From NCBI GenBank assembly GCA_035772735.1, contig JASDFA010000001.1:79696001-79760000 (forward strand): 64,000 bases of DNA, written 5' to 3'. Of the stretch, positions 11,555 through 23,207 are shown piece by piece (the first letter of the stretch is position 1; every line of letters begins with the position of its first letter). The translations under genes were made by a program, and so were the position numbers. The DNA comes from Datura wrightii. Taxonomy: Eukaryota; Streptophyta; Magnoliopsida; Solanales; Solanaceae. Under the pieces are notes generated by a model. It did no database searches. It saw only the letters and a program-made list of their open reading frames with translations, and was not told the origin of the DNA.

Positions 11555-13649
11555 TTTCACGACCCGAGCTAGGACCCTAGAGTGAGACACGAGACAAAGA
11601 ACCCTAAGAGACTCCAAGTCGACCCATGGCATGAACATAGAGGTTAAGAGCATACAACAAGTGAAAACTGATAGAATAAAACATTCTTAAGAGAAATTCT
11701 ACATACATATCAATCTAAAATAGATTCAACACTGAAAAGCTAATTTTTCTACATATTGTCTGAAAAAGCCTCTAATATAACAGATGAGCTGATGGGATAG
11801 CATATCCAACTAGCCTGACAAAAGTCTGTAACTGAAATAACATAAAAACGGATAACTGAATGTCCTCAAAGGATGAGGACTCACCAACTCTAGCTAACAG
11901 GCATGAGGAGAAAGCAGGACTAATGATGCAGCTGAGACTGATCCCTCGGACTTGTATCATGAAACGATACGGTATAAAGTATGTGGTCAGTCTTTGGAAT
12001 ATATTGAATATGCAAGGTAAATAAAAATGAATAGTTAAAATAGGTACGAGTTCATAAGATTAGGACAACATGAAAATGAAGTAAATATCATAATATAAAT
12101 ATGAGGGCTCCAGGTTTTCAAACCATTCATAATCTATTCATAATCATAGTCATAAGAGATATCTTATAAAAACATAACTTGATCCAAAGTAACATAAACA
12201 TGACAATGCATAAATCATGAGGAACAATGGGAGAACTCGTCTTAACAGACACCATTATGATAGAGCTTATATGATGTCCTAACTTTTTGCTCAAGTGGGC
12301 AGAGCCACCACAGTCTTTCCAGGCAAGGGACGTGCCTGATTTGATATCATAGGGGATCCAAAAATATATGTATATACCTACGGTGGCACGTAGTTTTGAT
12401 ACAACAGGGTTTACCTGAATGTCGGGTCTACTCGGTGCTAGACAGTAGCTCCAAAAACATGCACATGAGGCTTATATATAATTGTGACATTATTCATGAA
12501 GTTCATGGCCAAATAAATCATAACCTACTTGATCATACTTGAAATACATGATTAGCCATGCATAAGGGCCCGTGAGTCAGTCAAACGTCATAAATTCATG
12601 AATCATGAAGAACATGCATAATTCTAGAAAATTCATATTCTTGACATTCATAAATTTATGAAGAGTACTTGAAGAGAAATCATATCATAAATCATAATTT
12701 CATAATTTGGGGTCAGGAAGATCAAAATCATAATAGAATCATAACTTGACTTTTCATGAAACTTTGCATAATGGGGCATAGGTTGACTTAAATTTCAAAT
12801 CATAAAAATTATAATCAATTCAAATATACAATCTGCCCACATATCTTAAATTTAGAACATGAAGGATATTGACCCGCGATCAAATTAAAGAGAATTCCAT
12901 AAATTTGGGCTTAAACCCCATAAGATCATCAAATTACTTTAACACTTGAATTCATAAATATAGAGGGAAATTAAGGCATGAGAGTGAAGAGGAACTCTCA
13001 TTCAAAACCCTACATACCTGGGTAATTTGATCTTACACTCTCCCTTGAAAGCCCAAAGGAATTGGAGAAGGAATTAGGGAATTTCTCAAGCTTGATCTCC
13101 AATGGAACACTCTAAACTTGCATGCATGGAATGGAATGGCTTATGATAAGTTAAGTACTCTTAAAACCCTTCTAACTGAGCTAAAAATAATGTAGTTTAG
13201 GACCTTAGAGCTTAGAATTTATGAAAATATCCTTATTGAGAAATTTGGAAATTAAACACTGCTAGTCATCATGAGCCTCACCACGAATCATACAATGAAG
13301 TAACGACTCGTGGTCTCCACTCGTGATCACAACTGTACAGTTGGAAACTTACTTGATTCTCACCACGACTTCATCCCACGACTTGTGGTGTCCTGCCATG
13401 AGTCGTAACATCAGTCGTGACTTCATCTCCCCACCGACACTGACCACGAGTCATAACCACATACCATGACTCGTGGTGTGACTCGTGGACTGGATGTTGG
13501 ACTCCAAGTCTTCTTCACGACACTTCCCATGACTCTTCCTTCCTTTCCCCGACTCTTACCACGAGTAATTGTGAATCAAAATCTCAGAATTTTCTGTTGT
13601 TCCCATTTCAAATCCCGAGTCTAGTCTTAGGCACTTCTGGGGTATTACA
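11555..13649 (-). repeat. E2 5' LTR (about 2.1 kb)
   Basis: On the minus strand it starts TGTAATACCCCAGAAG at 13649 and ends GGGTCGTGAAA at 11555, where TGACA is expected. The stretch 13290-13590 is rich in ACGACTCGTGG-type palindromes. No gene is seen inside. Confidence 0.85.
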
Positions 13650-14840
13650 ATTGGACTCAGAATTTATTAATGGATAGGATCTTAGAGGGAAGTGTAGGTT
13701 AAGGAGATGGAACATTATAGACGAGGAGGTATGCTTCATGATACTATTATCCCTACTTGGAAGTGGGAAGAGAGAAATATAGGTTGCATCACGAGATTAC
13801 CTAAACACGCCAACAATATGATTTTATATAGGTAATAGTGGATTGTAGACCAAGTTAGCACATTTCTTACCGGTTAAGAATACGAGCTCAGTCGAGGATC
13901 AGGTTAGATTGTACATCCAGGAGTTAGATCAATTGCATTGGGTTCCATTGTCTATCATCTTAGATAGGGGTATCCATTTCACCTCTTAGTTTTAGAGATC
14001 TTTTCAAAATGGTCTTCGTACCTAGGAGTAGCTTAACACACTTTTCACCCACAGACAGATGGTTAGGCGGAGAAAACTGTTTAGAATCTTTAGGACATGT
14101 TGAGAGTTGGCGTGATAAATTTCAAAGGTAGTTGGGATGATCACTTGCCTCTCATCGAGTTTGCCTACAATAACCGCTACTACTTTTGCATGCAGATTTG
14201 TCTATTTGAGGCTCTTTTTGAGTGGAGATATATATCACCTATCAGGTGGTTCAAGGTAGGTGCGGCTATGTTGATTGGGCTAAATTTAGTTCATGAGTCT
14301 ATAGAGAAAGTTCAACTTATTAGGGAAAGGCTAAAGACAGCTTAGAGTTAACTAAAATCATATGTGGATGTTAGGATAGAGCTTTATCTCGAGATCAATG
14401 ATTGAGTGTTTCTAAAGGTGTCTCTTATGAAGTGAGTTATGAGGTTTGGTAAGAAAGAAAATATTAGTACCCAATATGTTGGTCCTTGTAGGATTTTAAG
14501 GCAAGTTGGCAAGGTGTCTTATGAGCTGGAGTTACCAGCGAAGTTAGCTTCGGTGCATCCAGTTTTCCATATGTCCTTGCTGAAGAAGTGCATTGGTGAT
14601 CCAGCTTTAGTTGACCCGGTAGAGAGCATTGGTGTGAAGGATAGCCTTACTTATGAGGAAGTTCAAATTGAGATCCTTGATCTTTAGGTTTGAATGTTTA
14701 GGAATAAGGGAATAGCTTCAGTGAAGGTATTGTGGAGAAATCAGCTTGCTGAGGGAGCTATGTGCAACGTCAAAACAGATATGATGGCTAGATACCTGCA
14801 TTTTTTCCCTTCCAGCTCAGTTCGAGCATAAGGTACAATT
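13650..14840 (+). pseudogene. E3 integrase C-terminal half and chromodomain, decayed
   Basis: The zinc-binding remnant is at 13715-13760 (HYRRGGMLHD, then PTWKWEE). The catalytic core at 13760-14090 is full of stops, and the second Asp motif (SDRG) is destroyed. The segment 14097-14345 reads INFKGSWDDHLPLIEFAYNN. The segment 14439-14687 reads the GPY/F module (YVGPCRILRQVGKVSYELEL) and HPVFHMSLLKK. A chromodomain-like tail (SLTYEEVQIEILD, ASVKVLWRNQ) runs to about 14840. A chromodomain after integrase marks the chromovirus branch of Ty3/Gypsy and targets modified histones. Confidence 0.88.
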
Positions 14841-15075
14841 TTCCTCTTTAGTACTCTATTCAGTTTGATGTCAAGATCATATCTCTCAGTTCCTTTCATG
14901 TTATAGCCCGCATATATGCTTCATGTATTCAGTTCAATCATGTATCTTAGTCTAAAGTCAGTCACTCTGTTAGTTTTTCAGTTTACAGCTTTCAGTTTGG
15001 GATTGCAGCTCTTTCCCTAGCCTTTCAGTATGCTTAATCTACATTCGAAAATGAATGCTCCCAAGAGGGAGATAA
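14841..15075 (+). promoter_or_regulatory. E3 3' untranslated region, hairpin and polypurine tract
   Basis: It is non-coding up to the tract AAGAGGGAGATAA (15063-15075), which primes plus-strand synthesis next to the LTR. A weak inverted repeat (ACATTC at 15041 and GAATGC at 15053) lies just upstream. It matches the hairpin in E5 and E6. Confidence 0.75.
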
Positions 15076-16449
15076 TGTACCACTCTAAATGTCTCTAAGA
15101 TCAGACCCGTGGACTAAAATGGAGAAAACAGGAAAACCTACACCAAGTCACGTGACGAGTTTTCAAGTGAACCGTTAAGCAACTTGAACCGTTAAGTCAC
15201 TTGACGGGTCGTTGAGTGATACATTAGGTGCATGACAATGGTGAAAAATTGAGTTTCAGAGAGTCTTGATGAAGGGTTAAGTGACCCGTTAAGTAACACG
15301 GTGAATCATCAAGTTAGGCCTCAAGAGAAGATCAAAAAAAGTAAGAAGAGTTTTTTAGTGGAAATCGGACTAGAATGACCCGTCAAGTCTCCCAATGGGT
15401 CGTTCAGTCACTCATGGGTTTGGCAATGAGTACTTTTCTGTCAGGTTATTAAGGGTGTTTTTGTAATCCCTATGTTCCTAAATCCTAAACTAAGTTGATA
15501 TAAGCCTCCTAAAGGGTGTTTTTAAGGGTTTTTATCATCCTAAACCCTATTTCTAATCCTAACACCCCTATGTGAAGATCAAATCCCCTCAAGAGAAGAA
15601 AGGATCCTTCATCAAATCCTCCCCTCAATTCCCTTTGGGTTTGCAAGCCCAGGTATGTAGAGTTATGAATGGGAGAATCCTTCCACCCTCATGCCCTTTT
15701 CAAGTTCAATTTGATGATCTCTACTCTTCAAGTTTCAAATTGGAAATTTCTTGGGGTTAGACCCAATTTGAACGAAACTCCATGATTCTCTTATGATTTC
15801 AAGTTCCTTGTTATTCAAGTCATGTTTTGTGGTTATACTACATGTTAACTATAAGACTTTCTCATGCATCTATTTTTTCAAGTGTATGATGATTTCACCC
15901 AATTATGTATGATTGTTATGAGCTTTAAGCTTATAAATCTATAAATTAAGGTTATGACTACTTATTCAACCAGGATTATGATTTCATGATTTAGACCAGC
16001 CCATGTAATATCAAGCATGTTTCACAACGATGTTTACGAGCCATGTGCATATTTTTGGGAGTAGTGTGTAGCACTTAGTAAGATGAGGTTTTCAGGAACT
16101 GAGGTCTCATAACTATGTGCCACCGTAGGTATATATTCACGGTCAAACTCTACAGGATTCACGATTAATATCATGCCTTAATCGTTCCTTGTCTTGGAAA
16201 GCTTGGAACGGCTCTACCAACTTGAGCGAGATAGTTGGGAATCATGTAAGCTCTCTCATGATGATGTCAGTTATGATGAGTCTCCCATTGTTCTTCATGT
16301 TTTAATTATAAATTTTTCAGGATTTATGATATCATGTTTTATAGCGTGTTCGACCCATTGATCAATTTCATGAGTTTTTACTATGATTTCAAGCATGATG
16401 AGCTATATGATTTTACTTTTAAAACATTGGGTCATTATGTTTTAGCTTA
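15076..16449 (+). repeat. E3 LTR, first part
   Basis: It starts TGTACCACTC right after the polypurine tract and breaks at the E4 insertion. The last five bases, GCTTA (16445-16449), are the E4 target copy and are matched by TCTTA at 60959-60963. The region 15140-15400 has repeats of CCGTTAAGT and TCACTTGACGGGTCGTT-type inverted sequence. Confidence 0.88.
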
Positions 16450-18683
16450 TGATAACGCTCAAACTCACATTCCTGATAAAGTATGAAGCGGACGTTGTCA
16501 ATTTCGGGTGGGCATGGTATGGTATCTAAAATTTTGGTATGGTAATTTTGGTATTCAGTTTTTAAGAATACTATACCATTAGCATACTAAATTAATTTGG
16601 TATGGTAAGGTATTTTAAAGTTCTATTTGCATATTTTGCGGTATGGTAAATCGGTAATCGTAGTTTATTCGACTTCGACTTACATACACTTATACAATAG
16701 AGAATTATGACTTCGGCTTTCAAAAAATGTCATGATTATATCATACTAACATCTTACATTGTAAATATAGTAAAAAAAAGTATAATTAATCTCCTTCTTG
16801 AATCTATTACACAAAAATGATATTTCAATTAAGATAGAGTAGTCAAAGTTCTGACGTCTGAATAACTAGTTTCGTACTAATAATATTTTATATATTTTTT
16901 AGTAGTATAATAGTAATATGTATGAATTAAATATGTACCTATATACTTCGATATGGTATTCGGTATTTCGGTATTTTATTTTATAAATACCAAATGTCAT
17001 ACCACATACCATAATGTCAAAACCACGGTATCAAAAATTTCTGTTTTGGGATAGTATTCGGTATATACCATACTATTCCCACCCTTATTGTCAATAATGA
17101 ATCGAACAAAGGTCAGGATTGATCCCATAGGGAATATGGTCAAGATATAGAAAATGCTAGTACTTCAGATTTTAGGTGTGTTATCTCCAAAAAAGAGGGG
17201 TTTATAAAAGAAATTATAAGACTAGATTGAGAATTGATTGTTGTTTATCAAGATTATGCAACTAACTAGGATAAGTGCTCCCTATCGATCCATAATTACT
17301 TCAGGTTTTAAACTTGTGACCTATCCCAATGCTTACTCGTAGAATTTAATAACTAGGGTTCATCCAAATGACTGGTTTGTCCCTATTGGATGACTATAGT
17401 CAATCACCGGGTGAGGTCTCATGAGCGATTTCACTTCAACCGTTAACAAATTTGTCCTAAATTTACTATATTGCACTGCAGCTCAAGTTATACAATGACC
17501 TATAAAGATCATGGCTTTGTTTTGATCTTGTTTTCCTAATCTCTACTTCTCTAGGTTCAAGCAAGTAAAGAATTCGGGCAAGTCCTAATGTTGTGCTCCG
17601 TTAAGAAATATTAAAGATGAAGAGAATACAATACAAGTGTTTACAATTGGTTTAGAATCACTTTGTGCAACCCTAGTTTGTTAATTTACCATGGTTCCCA
17701 CAACCCTAGTTGTGGTGGTTTTAGTCTCTTATGATGGTAAAAAAATTATCACCATTCATAGACAAACACATAATTTTAACAGTTACAAAGATGATTGGAA
17801 GAAATCCACTTGATTATTGCAATATTTTATGAAGAATTATTAAAGAACAATGAAGAAAATCAAAGCAAGAAAATCTCCAAGACTTGAATAGAAAGCTTAA
17901 AACAATTTTCCTCTCAGTGTGTTTCGTGTGTTTTTCCAACTTCTCCTACTGAAAATAACCTAAAAAGTATTTACACAAATATTTAGAACCTTTTCCTAAG
18001 TAAATAGGGAAACAGTTTAAACTGCCATCGACTTCACCTATGACCCGTAACAAAATTGTACGGGTCGTACCTTGACTCGTACGTTGGCTGGCATCTGCTA
18101 AATCTGGAAAAGTGTTGTGAACTAGTATGACTCATATCATGAACATACAAGTCGTATTTGATACAGACAATTCTGGCAATCTTTTGAGCTTTATCACGAA
18201 TAGCTTGGTACGACTCATACCTTAGTTCTACAACCTATGACTTCTTCTTGTACCTTGAGACCTGCCAGTTTTCACTTCTTATGAACTTTTCTACGGCTCC
18301 TTGGTACGATATTAGGTAGATCTTACAATTCATGGTTGCTACCTGTACCAGGAGACTTAGCATGTACAGCATCTTCTGAAGTTTTCTACGGCTACCATAA
18401 TACGACTCATACCATGAGCCGTAAGTTGCCTTTGCCTTAACACTCTTGACCTGGAATATTCCACGACTCTAAGTACAGCTTGTACCAGGATGGTGCAACT
18501 CGTACTAAGGTCCATACTTAGCCACGTTTCTGCATTTTTCTGCATCTTTTTCACAATTCAACTCCAACGTCTATTTTCCCTGAAAACAAAGTAGAAATGC
18601 CTCATATCCGTATAAACACACCTAAGTCCATGCTTATTTCTCAGTTTTAAGCGTTGAAAGTATTGTAAAGTCATAGCAAATCA
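16450..18683 (-). repeat. E4 3' LTR, containing MITE M1
   Basis: On the minus strand it starts TGATTTGCTATGAC at 18683 and ends TTATCA at 16450. Without M1 and its duplication it is about 1.64 kb, close to the 1.62 kb 5' LTR. The stretch 18040-18520 holds TACGACTCGTACC-type palindromes, as in the E7 LTRs. Confidence 0.9.
16503..17087. mobile_element. M1: hAT-type MITE, 585 bp
   Basis: The ends are inverted repeats: TTCGGGTGGGCATGGTATGG on the left against TAAGGGTGGGAATAGTATGG read inward from the right. The flanks are an exact 8-bp duplication TTGTCAAT (16495-16502 and 17088-17095). The undisturbed sequence GTTGTCAATAAAG is seen in the related LTR at 31320. The interior is AT-rich with many GGTAT repeats and no coding capacity. 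An 8-bp duplication with this type of terminus fits the hAT superfamily; movement would need a hAT transposase encoded elsewhere. Confidence 0.9.
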
Positions 18684-20583
18684 ACACCCTCAACTTAAGA
18701 CTTTTGCATGTCCTCAGGCAAAACAAAACTAAAAATGATGCTTAACTAGAAAGTAAACTTAGAATACCTACAACCAACACAATAAAATTTGCACTATGAA
18801 CCATAATCAGCTATTGACCCCCTTTTCCACTCAAACTAAGTCATCTATGTACACATATAACCACAACCAATGACATACAGGGTTTAAGATATGGCATCCA
18901 ACTATTGGCAGAGAATTGAGCTATTACCAATGCTATTCACACAAATAATTTGGTAAATACAACAAAACCAAGTACCCTCACAATAAATGAAGTCCCCAAC
19001 ACACAAATATATAAAATTATGAGACCTGGTACTAAACAACTGAGACTCTCACTCTCACAAAGAAGTTTCAAATACTGCACATTGGATACCATAGGTTTGC
19101 CCTTATTTTCTCTACCTTGGCTCTTCGGATAGTTATGCTAGGATTAGTATAGGACTTTTTTTGGCTTGTAATATAGGCTTTGGGCTGGGTATGGTAGAAA
19201 TGAAATTTAGTGACTAAACCCTCCTTGGAACGACATACCCGTGGCTTCACTTTTGACTTTTACCCCATTTTTCACTTTTTCAACGTTTCCTCCCTTTTCT
19301 CCATTTAAATACAGTATGCGGGTGTGACGTGTTTTTCTCATCTTTTTCATTTCTTTTTCTCTTTTATTTTATTTTCATTTCATTTTTATTTTTCATCTCT
19401 TTTTCTTTCTTTTCTTTTCACCCACACCCCGACCTTCTTTAACTTTTTTCCTTTTCTTTCTTTTCCACCTCCCCACAGTTTATGCACCCCTATAACTACC
19501 CTCAACTTAGTCATTTTTCCTGATTTGAGGTTCACAATGTCCAAGGAGGGACCAAGGCTACAACAGGTTCATAACAAAAAATGGGAATGGTGAAGGGTTA
19601 ATCAAAGAAAAATGGTCAATGTTAGGCTCAAATAGGGATCAAGGGATTCATTTTATTTGATAGGATAATTTAAGCTAAAGTGGCTAAACTCAAAAATGGC
19701 CTATGATCATTTCCTAACCAGCTGTCCTAAAACCTATGTAAATACCAACCAGGTAAGTTCTAGATCCTCAATGCAATATTGAACTAAGTATGAATCCTCA
19801 CTCACTCATGGTACCTATTTGCATTGAATCTACCTATCCAGTTCATGCACAGATAAGCTACAACTACACATGCTAATAATATAAATGTCATACAAAGATC
19901 CACATAAGTCATGCAATTACAATTATCTACACAGCTTACATCCAAAAAAATTTAAGCTAAAGTGGCTAAACTCAAAAATGGCCTATGATCATTTCCTAAC
20001 CAACTGTCCTAAAACCTATGTAAAGACCAACCAGGTAAGTTCTAGATCCTCAATGCAATATTGAACTAAGTATGAATCCTCACTCACTCATGGTACCTAT
20101 TTGCATTGAATCTACCTATCCAGTTCATGCACAGATAAGCTACAACTACACATGCTAATAATATAAATGTCATACAAAGATCCACATAAGTCATGCAATT
20201 ACAATTATCTACACAACTTACATCCAAAAAAATTTAAATAGGGTGAATTTTATTCAAAAACATCAAACTAGTGCATTTATTGGTTGTAAAGTAATCCTAA
20301 CCTACTTCTAATTAAACAATAAAAAAAATCTTAAACATGCCGGTTCTACTAGATAGCATACCCGAGGAAAAAGAAACATGGCAAGAAAAACCCTTGGATG
20401 AACAAGATACCCAAAAACTACAGCTACGCCCCCCCTTGAAAACCATGCTTCATCCCCGAAGCATCAACTGTAAGAACAAGGGAAAGGGACATACCTGTGG
20501 CACACTAAGCTCTCACCTTCCATGTTTTCCTCCCATGCATTTTCTTATTTCACGTCGCAGCTCGACGTAACTTGCTTGATCAT
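18684..20583 (-). other. E4 non-coding 3' internal region
   Basis: It runs from the integrase end to the polypurine tract next to the 3' LTR (minus strand TTAAGTTGAGGGTGT, 18698-18684). No credible gene is present. It holds a strongly purine-rich minus strand at about 19320-19500, the tandem duplication at 19669-20232, and at about 20500-20570 a degraded copy of the double hairpin that follows coding sequence in E7 and E8. The layout is shared with E7 at 38545-40097. Confidence 0.75.
19669..20232. repeat. 282-bp tandem duplication
   Basis: Two head-to-tail copies (19669-19950 and 19951-20232) differ at about three positions seen by eye. The boundary is AAATTTAAG at each junction. E7 has only one copy of the related sequence (about 39535-39830), so this duplication is specific to E4 or its recent parent. 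Confidence 0.93.
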
Positions 20584-21960
20584 TCAAGCATTATCAAGGT
20601 ACAACTCAATCCCTCTTATCTCTTTGGTGTCTCCCATATATAGCTTTATCCTTTTCCCATTCACCTTGAACATCTTACCATCTTTGTTTTCAAGCTCCAC
20701 TGCACCATATGGGGACACGTTTATCACTCTATACGATCCCATCCACCTTGATTTCAATTTATCAAGATGTAGGAAGAGCCTTGAATTAAACAGCAGGACC
20801 AAATCACAGCGTTGAAATCCTTTTTTGCTAACTTCTGGTCATGGTAGATTTTCATCCTTTCTTTATAAATGTTTGTGCTTTCATAAGATCGAAAACGAAA
20901 CTCATCTAACTTATTCAGCTGATCTAATCTCAACTTGGCTACTTCATTCTAATCCAAATTCAACTTTTTCAGTGCCCATAGTGCCTTATGATCTTACTCT
21001 ACGAGTAGATGAAATGAATTTCCATAAACAAGATAATAAGGAGATGAGCCAATGGGAGTTTTATAAGTTGTTCGATATGCCCACGATGCATTATCAAGCT
21101 TCCTAGACTAGTTTGTCCAGCTGGTGTTCACTGTTTTGGCCAGAATAGTCTTGATCTCTCTATTGGAAACTTCCACTTGCCCACTTGATTGAGGATGGTA
21201 AGGTGTTGCCACTTTATATTTCACACTGTGTTTCTCTAGCAGAGTTCTAAAGAGGCGATTACAAAAATGTGACCCACCATCATTGATGATTGCTCTGGGA
21301 GTACCAAATCTGGCAAATATGTGTTTCCGCAGAAATGCTATGACAGATTTTCCTTCATTGTTAGGGAGTGCAATCGCATTTTGAGACGTAGTCCACAACC
21401 ACCAAGATGTATTTCATCCCATACGAGCTAAATATGGGCCCATTCAATACCCCATACATTAAATAATCTACTTCAAGGACAAGGGTTAATGGTAGCTCAT
21501 GCTTACGAGTAATGCCACATTGTCTTTGGCATTGATCACATGAAATGGAAAAATTGTAAGCGTCTTTGTGGATAGAGGACCAATAATACCTGCACTACAA
21601 AATTTTATGTGCAGTTCTGATACCATTATGAAGACCCCCAACCGGGGATGAGTGGCAAGCCCTCAAGATGCTCAAAATCTCTACCTCTAGCACACATCTC
21701 CACATCAGTCCATCTACAGAAATGCGGAATAGATATGGTTCATCCCAACAGTATCTCTGAGCATCAAATAGGAACTTCTTCCTTTGCTGGGGCGTTATAT
21801 CTGCTGGAATCATGTTGCTCAACAAATAATTTTCATAGTTAGTGAACCAAAGGATAAATCCTAAGATGCATCCATACATGCTCATCTAGGAAGGCATCAT
21901 TAATATCAATCTCATCCTTCACTCTAGCCTCAGCTTCTAGTCTAGAAAAGTGACCGGCCA
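20584..21960 (-). pseudogene. E4 integrase, Athila-type
   Basis: The zinc-binding module is at 21885-21595 (ILRACHSSPVGGLHNGIRTA). In the catalytic core the first Asp is in YILVVVDYVSK (about 21410-21380), the second in AIINDGGSHFCNR, and the Glu in SGQVEVSNREIK (21398-21108). The C-terminal module is at 20802-20584 (KLKSRWMGSYRVINVSPYGAVELE cut short here). All three catalytic residues remain readable, but frames shift between blocks and TGA/TAA stops occur. The GGSHFCN and EVSNREIK motifs identify the Athila lineage and not the chromoviruses. Confidence 0.92.
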
Positions 21961-23207
21961 CCTAATTTTCGGTTCCTTTTCGATCCTTTACCTTAAATTC
22001 ACATTCTTAGAGCAACAAGACCCATATTATCAGCCCGGATTTAGCATCCCTTTTCGACATCAAGTACCTCAGTGCAACATGGTCTGTATGGACAATTACC
22101 TTAGTTCCAAGAAAGAATGCCCGAAACTTGTAAAATTCAAGGAACACAACTAGTAGCTCATGTTTAGTGACTGTGTAATTCTTTTAAGTTGTATTAAGTG
22201 TTTTACTGGCATAATAGATGGGGTGAAAAATCTTCGCTCTCCATTGGCCCAGGACAGTACCAAGGGCTACCCCACTAGCATCACATATTACCTCGAACGA
22301 GAGCAATCAATCTGGAGCTATAATAATAGGAGTACTGGTGAGTTTCTCCTTCAGGCATTTAAAAGCCTTTAGACATGCCTCATCAGATACGAACTTCACC
22401 TTCTTCTCAAGCGATTTGCATAATGGTTGTGCAATCTTTGAGAAGTCCTTGATGAACCTCCTATAGAATCCTACATGCCCTTCTGACCCCCATTACAGAG
22501 ATCGGTGGTGGCAATCCATCTATTACTTCAATTTTAGCTTTGTCTACCTCTATCCCTTTTCCTGAGATTTTGTGGCCCAATACTATCTCTTCTTTTACAA
22601 TTAAGTGACATTTCTCCCAATTTAAGACCAAAAAAGTTTCTTCATATATGTTCAACACTTAACTCAAATGATTGAGGAAGAATTCAAATGACTCACCCTC
22701 AATAGAGAAATCATCCATAAATACATTGATGGTGTCCTCTAGCATATACGAGGAACATCGACATCATACAGCATTGGGATATGGCTGGTGATTACAAAAC
22801 CCAAAGGGCATTCTCCTAAAAGCAAATGTTCCATATGGGTAGTAAGTGAAGGTGGTCTTCTCTTGGTTTTTTGGGGCTATAGAGATCTAATTGTACTCCG
22901 AATAACCATCAAGAAAATAGTACTAGCCTCTACCTGCCAATCTGTCAAGCATCTGATCCATGAATGACAATGGAAAATGGTCCTTCTGGGTCCAGTTATT
23001 GAGTTTTTAGTAGTCCATGCACACACTCCACCCCGTGACCGGTCTTTTCGGTATTAGCTCATTTTTCTCATTTGGTACCACCATTATCCCATCTTTCTTT
23101 GGCACACACTTTACTGGACTCATACACTTGCTATCAACAATAGGGTAAACTACACTAGCGTCTAGCCACTTGATAATCTTTTTCTTCACCACCTATGCAT
23201 AGGTGGG
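21961..23207 (-). pseudogene. E4 reverse transcriptase (main part) and RNase H
   Basis: RT resumes at 23207 directly after the E5 insertion (VVKKKIIKWLDASVVYP, CVPKKDGIMVVPNEKNEL, FMDQMLDRLAG). The catalytic motif is at about 22725-22700 (INVFMDDFSIEGES), with both Asp kept. The segment 22658-22461 holds the thumb/connection (LNWEKCHLIVKEEIVLGHKI). RNase H is at 22370-21960 (DHVALRYLMSKRDAKSG). The upstream part of the same protein is found at 59100-58696, and the two fit without loss of codons, which is the proof of nesting. Stops and frameshifts are present. Confidence 0.93.

Larger units (their letters stand above)
7036..13649 (-). mobile_element. E2: old Tekay/Del-type retrotransposon, split by E1 and S2
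   Basis: Minus-strand order: 5' LTR 11555-13649, degraded Met primer site, gag 11343-10190, protease split by the S2 solo LTR, RT, and RNase H up to 7036, where E1 is inserted. The integrase and 3' LTR should lie beyond the left window edge, on the other side of E1. Its right end abuts integrase sequence of E3, so E2 probably inserted there. Stops are frequent and the catalytic RT motif is changed. Confidence 0.9.

Noticed and set aside
19324..19593. Phe/Ser-rich plus-strand open frames here and at 39197-39464, resembling membrane proteins
   Set aside because: They are translations of a pyrimidine-rich tract that is conserved as DNA between E4 and E7. The hydrophobicity follows from TTT/TTC codons.
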